A DNA stretch of 64,000 nucleotides, taken from Limnomonas spitsbergensis (taxonomy: Eukaryota; Chlorophyta; Chlorophyceae; Chlamydomonadales). The notes beneath the pieces were generated by a model. It made no database searches and had not been told where the DNA came from. It saw only the letters and a list, made by a program, of their open reading frames with translations. Made by a program: the position numbers and the translations under genes. Below, piece after piece: positions 59,853-64,000 of this stretch. Numbering within the stretch: position 1 is the stretch's first letter; each line of letters begins with the position of its first letter. The stretch lies in the NCBI GenBank assembly GCA_037349105.1, contig JAYJMM010000119.1:310001-374000 (forward strand), given 5' to 3'.

Positions 59853-62800
59853 CTATTCAAACCAGGTGTCTGGTTCGTTGAACCCTGGGTCGTGCCCCCT
59901 GGGGATGGTGGCGAAGCACCCCTGGGCACCTTTGCCCGCCCACCTGGGTCCCTCCGGTGGTCCTGGCAGGAAGTTGGCGGGCGGGGCGCCTGCCTGCCTG
60001 GCTGCCCATACCTCGAATGGCTCGTCCTTGGCTGCCTCGAACAGGTCGCGGAGGCGTTCGTGCTGCTGGCTGCCGCTGGGGGGCTCCTCCTGCCTGAAGC
60101 GACTGTGTCCCGGGTTGTCCTGGGCTGGTGCTCGGCCTTCGCCCCCGCCGCTGGGCCTCCAAGGCTGGGCCTGCGTCTGGTTGCATTCGAATGCGAGGTG
60201 GCCGCTACCTCCGCACTTGTAGCATGCTTCCTTAGGGAGTGCTCTGCCGGTCCTGCCCCGGGCAGAGTCTTCCAGCGGCGCCCACCTGATTATCCTGCTC
60301 TCCCCTGGCTCCTCGGCTGTCGAACGCCTTCCGGGGCTGTGGGCCTGGCTTTGCCTAATGGGGCTTCTGGCTCTTCCCTGCGGCCAACGCTCGCCGCGGG
60401 GGCTGCGTGGCGCCTCCCCTTCCCGGCGCCTGCCGCTCCCGCCCTCGGGTTCTCTGCTGCCGTGGTTGGGTGGGTTCCCTGGGGTAACGGGACTGCGGCT
60501 GCGAGTTCTTCTGTTCCTGCCCCCGCCGTCTGGGCTGAGGGCCTCCCTGCCCCTGGGCCGCTGGTTGCCACCGCTGGTGCCCTGCGGGGGTGGAGGTGGC
60601 CTTCTGTTTGGTGACCTCGCCCGAGGCTGCTGTGCGCCGCTCCTTCTCTCTGTCGGTTCCCCCGGCCAGCGCCCGTCCTGGTGCTGTTCGGTGCTTGGAG
60701 CCCGCCGCTCCCTGCTGTGGCTACTGCGCCGTGGGCTCCTTTCCCTTGGCTGACGCTCTGCGGCGCTGGCGCTCCTGGGCGCCCTGCCGCCGTCGGGGTT
60801 GCGGCTTGGGCCGCTGCCTGACCCCCTTGCCCGTGGAGAGGGGGTGCGGCTGGCCCTTGCTTTGGGGTGATTGCCCTGCTTGGGCTGGGCTCTATTGTCC
60901 CGTAGAGACTGCAACATGTCCTCCGGGTAGTCCCCTAGGCCAGGGTCGTCGAGCTCACTCAGGACCTTCTGCACCTCAGTGGGCTTACCCCTGGGCGTTC
61001 CTTCTTGGCCGTCCTGTCCTCCTCCCCTGGCTTCCTTGCTTGGTGCCGCGCCCTGCTGCTGGGGCTCGACAGTTGTGTCTGCCGCAGGCTGCTGCTGCCT
61101 GGCCTCCCTGGCCCCGCTGCAGGCCTCCTGCTGGGCTCCACAGGGGCGCTGGGGCCCCGGCTCAGGGGCTGCCTCTGTGCCCTTGTACTCCTCCTTGTAC
61201 CTCCTTTTGAGATCATTCACCTCTATGATCCACTTGGCGCATTCGCCCTTCCACCGTGCCATCTCCCTGTCTGAAGCGCCGTCCGCCATTGCCCGGGCCT
61301 GCTCCATTTTGAAGGAATAGATGTCTGCCTCCCTGCTGGCGATTCTCTGCCTGGCTGCGACCCGGATGGCCCTGTTCAGGGCCTGGACCTGGGCCTCCAG
61401 GCTGCTGACGACGTCTGCCCTGGGAGCGTTTCTGTCTGCCTGCAGCTCAGACTCTGAATCAGTGGTTCCTTCATCGCTGTGGCTGGTGTCCTGAGTGTGC
61501 GCAGCCGGAGAGCCTGGCTGGCAGCTGCCTCTGCTGTACGTGTCTACTCCCCGGCCCGGCTCGTTCTCCAGGAGCTCCCCTAGCCGCCGCTCGCATTCCT
61601 GGTCCGTATGCGATCTGCGCATGTCGCAATACGCGCAGGGGCCGTCCCTGTTGCGCAGGGCATTCCTGACCTCCTGTCGGACGGTGTGCTCCTGCTCCAT
61701 GGCCAGCCTCGCCTTGTCCCGCGCTGCTACGGGAGGGTCCACGGCTTTGCCGTCCTTGTCCCGCGCTGCTACTGAGGGGCCCCCGGCTTTGCCGCCCTTG
61801 TCTCCGCTGACGGGCCGGCTCCCGGTACCCCTGGTACCGTCCGGATCCGCCGGCGCTGCGTGAGCCTGGGTACGGGCTACTGGGTCTGCCTCTGGCGCTG
61901 CAGCAGGGTTGGTTCCCTTTTGCCCTGCTTGCTGGCGCGCTGCCTCAGTACCTGCGCCACGGGCCCCTTTGGCCTTGGCCGGCTTGGCCCCTTCTGGTGC
62001 TGCCGCAGGTGCCTCTGCCGCGGGCAGACGGGTGACACGGTTTGCGGCGACTGTAGTTTGCGTCGCAGGGCCGCCTCCTGTACCTGTCACCATGGCACAT
62101 TGTGGGGTTAAGTCTGGGTTCATCTCGCCCCAATCTGCCGGCCACTCCTCAGGCACCCAGGCGGGGTCGTCCAAGCCTGCCCAGGTTGCCGCGGCCGCCT
62201 GGTGGGATCCTGCTGGTGATATCAGTTCTAGCGGCAGGGTGAGCCCGTCGGCTCCCCCTTGAGGGAACAGGGTGAGGCGCCCTGCGGCTTCTAGGACTCC
62301 CCCATACTTGAGGAATTCGGGGTTCCCTACCAGGTGCTCATACGCGTCAGGAGGCGTCTTGACCACCCTGACCGCTGCTTTCTCCACGATCGCATTCGGG
62401 CTTCCATACCCGTACACGACGTAGATGAACAGAATCCCGTACAGGTCTGCTCCTGCATTATCGGTTGTCCTGATCTTTTCATCCGTCCTCACCAGCTTGG
62501 CCCCCATGGCTACCAGCTGTTCTGCTATGTTGACGGTGATGACATGGCATGAACATGCCGTGTCCATTAGTGCCTTCTGGGCCACCAGCACCTTCCCTTT
62601 CACCATGAGGCCTACGCACTGGCTGTAATCTCGCCTGTCGTTTGTGAAGTATTGTAGCCTCGGGCTGATGGTGATCTTACGACCCTGACCTATCCAGCCC
62701 GGCTCACCACGGACCGGCGTGACTCCCATGGGCATGGTGGTGTGCGCCAGCGCTGTAAGTCGTTCGTTGATGTAGCCCACCTGCGCACGGACATCGCACA

Positions 62801-64000
62801 GTCCGTCAGCTAGTCGCCTAAGAGCAAGCCTTTTCTCTCCCTTCCTGGAAGGGTGTTCAACAGCCAACGGCTCCTCCTCCTCCTCACTGCTAGAGGAGGG
62901 TCTAAAGGACCGTGGCCTGGCGTTGTGGGCTGCCTGCTTGTACTCTCCAGGCTTGGGTGCCAGCCCAACCTGCGTCAGGAGGGCTACGGATTCGCTGAGC
63001 ATTTCGGCCACCGTTTGGTGCCACCCATCCGGCTCAGCGAGCTCGGAGGGGCCAGAAAGGTGAGACAGATGAGCGGACTGCTGGCCATGCCCCGCCTGCC
63101 CCTGCGGCTGCCTCTGGGCCGGCCTGCCTCCTTGGGCCCTGTCGTAGGTCCTGTTCACAGGTGGCCCCTGCGGTCTTGGGGGCGGTGGGTACTGCTGTTG
63201 AGGCGGCCGTGCCTGCCCCGTGGTGATGTCAGTGGCCAGGGAGGCAGGGCGGCGTTCGTCTCTAGCCCTGGGAGTCCTGCAGTCCCTTGCCAGGTGGTCC
63301 AGGCTGCCGCATTGGAAGCAGGCTTTGGGGGCGCCCCCTGCGCTGTGGGTGCTGGTTGTCAAGGCTGTGGCTTGGTCGGCCCACGTGACGCCCTTGGCTC
63401 TGCTTTCCTGCCTGGCAGGCTGGCTGCTGTTCTGGTATGGCGCAACCCCTGGTCCATCCCCTCTGGGCCTGGCTTCCCACTGGCTGGGCCGATCTCGCCT
63501 GCCGCGCCCCGCCTGTTGCTCCCCCTGGCTCCTCTGCTGATGGTCTCCTGGCCCTTGCCTGGAGTCCATGGCAGCCAGGTCCCCTAATTCCAGGGCGAAC
63601 CTCTCCCACAGCAGTACCTGCTGCGTCAGGACCTCTACCTGGGCCTCGTCTGTCATGTGCAGGTATCCTGGCACTGTCATGATGAACGCTGTCAGCTTCA
63701 CTCTGACTGCCCCTGGCAGCCCTTCGTAGAACATGTGGGCTACCGAATGCCTCCTGCCGAAGTGGTCCACTGCGTCTCTGGATATCTGCAACAGCTCTGC
63801 TGTAGACATGACTCGGAAGGCGAATGCCTCCACTGTCTCCTCTGGCTTGACGCCTGGGTCCAAGGTGGTCTTGACCCCGAGCTTCAGGCCGGTGATTGCT
63901 GCCCTCTCATCTGAAGTCGGCTTGCCCACCTCCCTTTGGACCACCCTGATCCACAGGGTTAGCAAGGATACCTCACAGGTCGGCTCCTCCACTGGGGTTC
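59853..64000 (-). CDS. Gag-protease polyprotein, 5' end beyond window
   Basis: The frame is open from 64000 to UAG at 59853-59855. Residues counted from 63992: capsid-like N-terminal part (VKPEETVEAFAFRVMSTAEL, MFYEGLPGAVRVKLTAFI), CCHC knuckle CFQCGSLDHLARDC near 222-236, an aspartic-protease segment KALMDTACSCHVIT with D477 (DTA where retroviral types often have DTG), a CCHC-like CAYCDMRRSHTDQEC, a charged helical stretch, a long Arg/Ser/Pro-rich region with RS dipeptides, and a last knuckle CYKCGGSGHLAFEC near 1254. It packages RNA and matures the polyprotein. The true start lies beyond the window. Confidence 0.85.
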   Translation of the reverse strand, partial: TPVEEPTCEVSLLTLWIRVVQREVGKPTSDERAAITGLKLGVKTTLDPGVKPEETVEAFAFRVMSTAELLQISRDAVDHFGRRHSVAHMFYEGLPGAVRVKLTAFIMTVPGYLHMTDEAQVEVLTQQVLLWERFALELGDLAAMDSRQGPGDHQQRSQGEQQAGRGRRDRPSQWEARPRGDGPGVAPYQNSSQPARQESRAKGVTWADQATALTTSTHSAGGAPKACFQCGSLDHLARDCRTPRARDERRPASLATDITTGQARPPQQQYPPPPRPQGPPVNRTYDRAQGGRPAQRQPQGQAGHGQQSAHLSHLSGPSELAEPDGWHQTVAEMLSESVALLTQVGLAPKPGEYKQAAHNARPRSFRPSSSSEEEEEPLAVEHPSRKGEKRLALRRLADGLCDVRAQVGYINERLTALAHTTMPMGVTPVRGEPGWIGQGRKITISPRLQYFTNDRRDYSQCVGLMVKGKVLVAQKALMDTACSCHVITVNIAEQLVAMGAKLVRTDEKIRTTDNAGADLYGILFIYVVYGYGSPNAIVEKAAVRVVKTPPDAYEHLVGNPEFLKYGGVLEAAGRLTLFPQGGADGLTLPLELISPAGSHQAAAATWAGLDDPAWVPEEWPADWGEMNPDLTPQCAMVTGTGGGPATQTTVAANRVTRLPAAEAPAAAPEGAKPAKAKGARGAGTEAARQQAGQKGTNPAAAPEADPVARTQAHAAPADPDGTRGTGSRPVSGDKGGKAGGPSVAARDKDGKAVDPPVAARDKARLAMEQEHTVRQEVRNALRNRDGPCAYCDMRRSHTDQECERRLGELLENEPGRGVDTYSRGSCQPGSPAAHTQDTSHSDEGTTDSESELQADRNAPRADVVSSLEAQVQALNRAIRVAARQRIASREADIYSFKMEQARAMADGASDREMARWKGECAKWIIEVNDLKRRYKEEYKGTEAAPEPGPQRPCGAQQEACSGAREARQQQPAADTTVEPQQQGAAPSKEARGGGQDGQEGTPRGKPTEVQKVLSELDDPGLGDYPEDMLQSLRDNRAQPKQGNHPKARASRTPSPRARGSGSGPSRNPDGGRAPRSASAAERQPRERSPRRSSHSRERRAPSTEQHQDGRWPGEPTERRSGAQQPRARSPNRRPPPPPQGTSGGNQRPRGREALSPDGGGRNRRTRSRSPVTPGNPPNHGSREPEGGSGRRREGEAPRSPRGERWPQGRARSPIRQSQAHSPGRRSTAEEPGESRIIRWAPLEDSARGRTGRALPKEACYKCGGSGHLAFECNQTQAQPWRPSGGGEGRAPAQDNPGHSRFRQEEPPSGSQQHERLRDLFEAAKDEPFEVWAARQAGAPPANFLPGPPEGPRWAGKGAQGCFATIPRGHDPGFNEPDTWFE

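Larger units (their letters stand above)
48915..64000 (-). mobile_element. Ty3/gypsy-class LTR retrotransposon encoding a DNA methyltransferase, 5' end beyond window
   Basis: The domain order RT, RNase H, (methyltransferase), integrase is of Ty3/gypsy type. The Gag-protease frame (59853-64000) and Pol frame (50094-59852) are intact, so the copy is young. The 3' LTR is 48915-49965; the 5' LTR, primer binding site and Gag start lie beyond 64000. Full length must exceed 15 kb, large for the class. Confidence 0.88.

Overview
The window looks like nuclear DNA of a volvocine or related chlorophyte green alga. It carries an intron-dense gene for the heavy chain of cytoplasmic dynein-2 (the retrograde intraflagellar transport motor), so the organism is ciliated. 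Exons are GC-rich with G/C-ending codons, most introns are GT-AG, minisatellites are abundant, and the right end holds a large Ty3/gypsy-class LTR retrotransposon. The species call is an inference; the gene families are read from the sequence.

Layout. Positions 1-39752 (minus strand) hold the 5' two thirds of the dynein-2 heavy chain gene (DHC1b/DYNC2H1 family). I place 51 coding exons whose phases join without a break into 2435 residues, from the start ATG to the middle of AAA3. The remaining roughly 1900 residues (AAA3 end, AAA4, stalk, AAA5-6) lie left of position 1. The introns are filled with tandem arrays (units of 7, 18, 29, 32, 37, 66 and 84 bp, and G-tracts), a sense-oriented tRNA-Gly(GCC) gene, a probable LINE insertion with an 11-bp target duplication, and many degenerate copies of the neighbouring exon-intron junction. 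Positions 39753-41411 are a divergent intergenic or 5' region. Positions 41412-46198 (plus strand) hold the last five exons of an unrecognised gene whose long final exon encodes a disordered Pro/Ser/Gln/Gly-rich protein. Positions 46199-48028 are repeat debris, including a LINE-like 3' end.

Positions 48029-64000 are LTR-retrotransposon sequence on the minus strand. There is a lone LTR (48029-48912), then the 3' LTR (48915-49965) of a large element that runs off the right edge. Its Gag-protease frame ends at a single UAG, and the same frame continues as a 3252-codon Pol. Pol order is: unknown N-terminal region, PHD-like and RING-like zinc fingers, two zinc knuckles, a hydrophobic segment, reverse transcriptase, RNase H, a DNMT3-like cytosine-5 DNA methyltransferase, integrase, and a C-terminal PHD finger.

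The most striking points are (1) a retroelement that appears to encode both a DNA methylation writer and a histone-tail reader fused to its replication enzymes, and (2) dynein introns that seem to have grown by repeated tandem duplication across splice junctions, leaving dozens of decoy splice sites beside intact exons.
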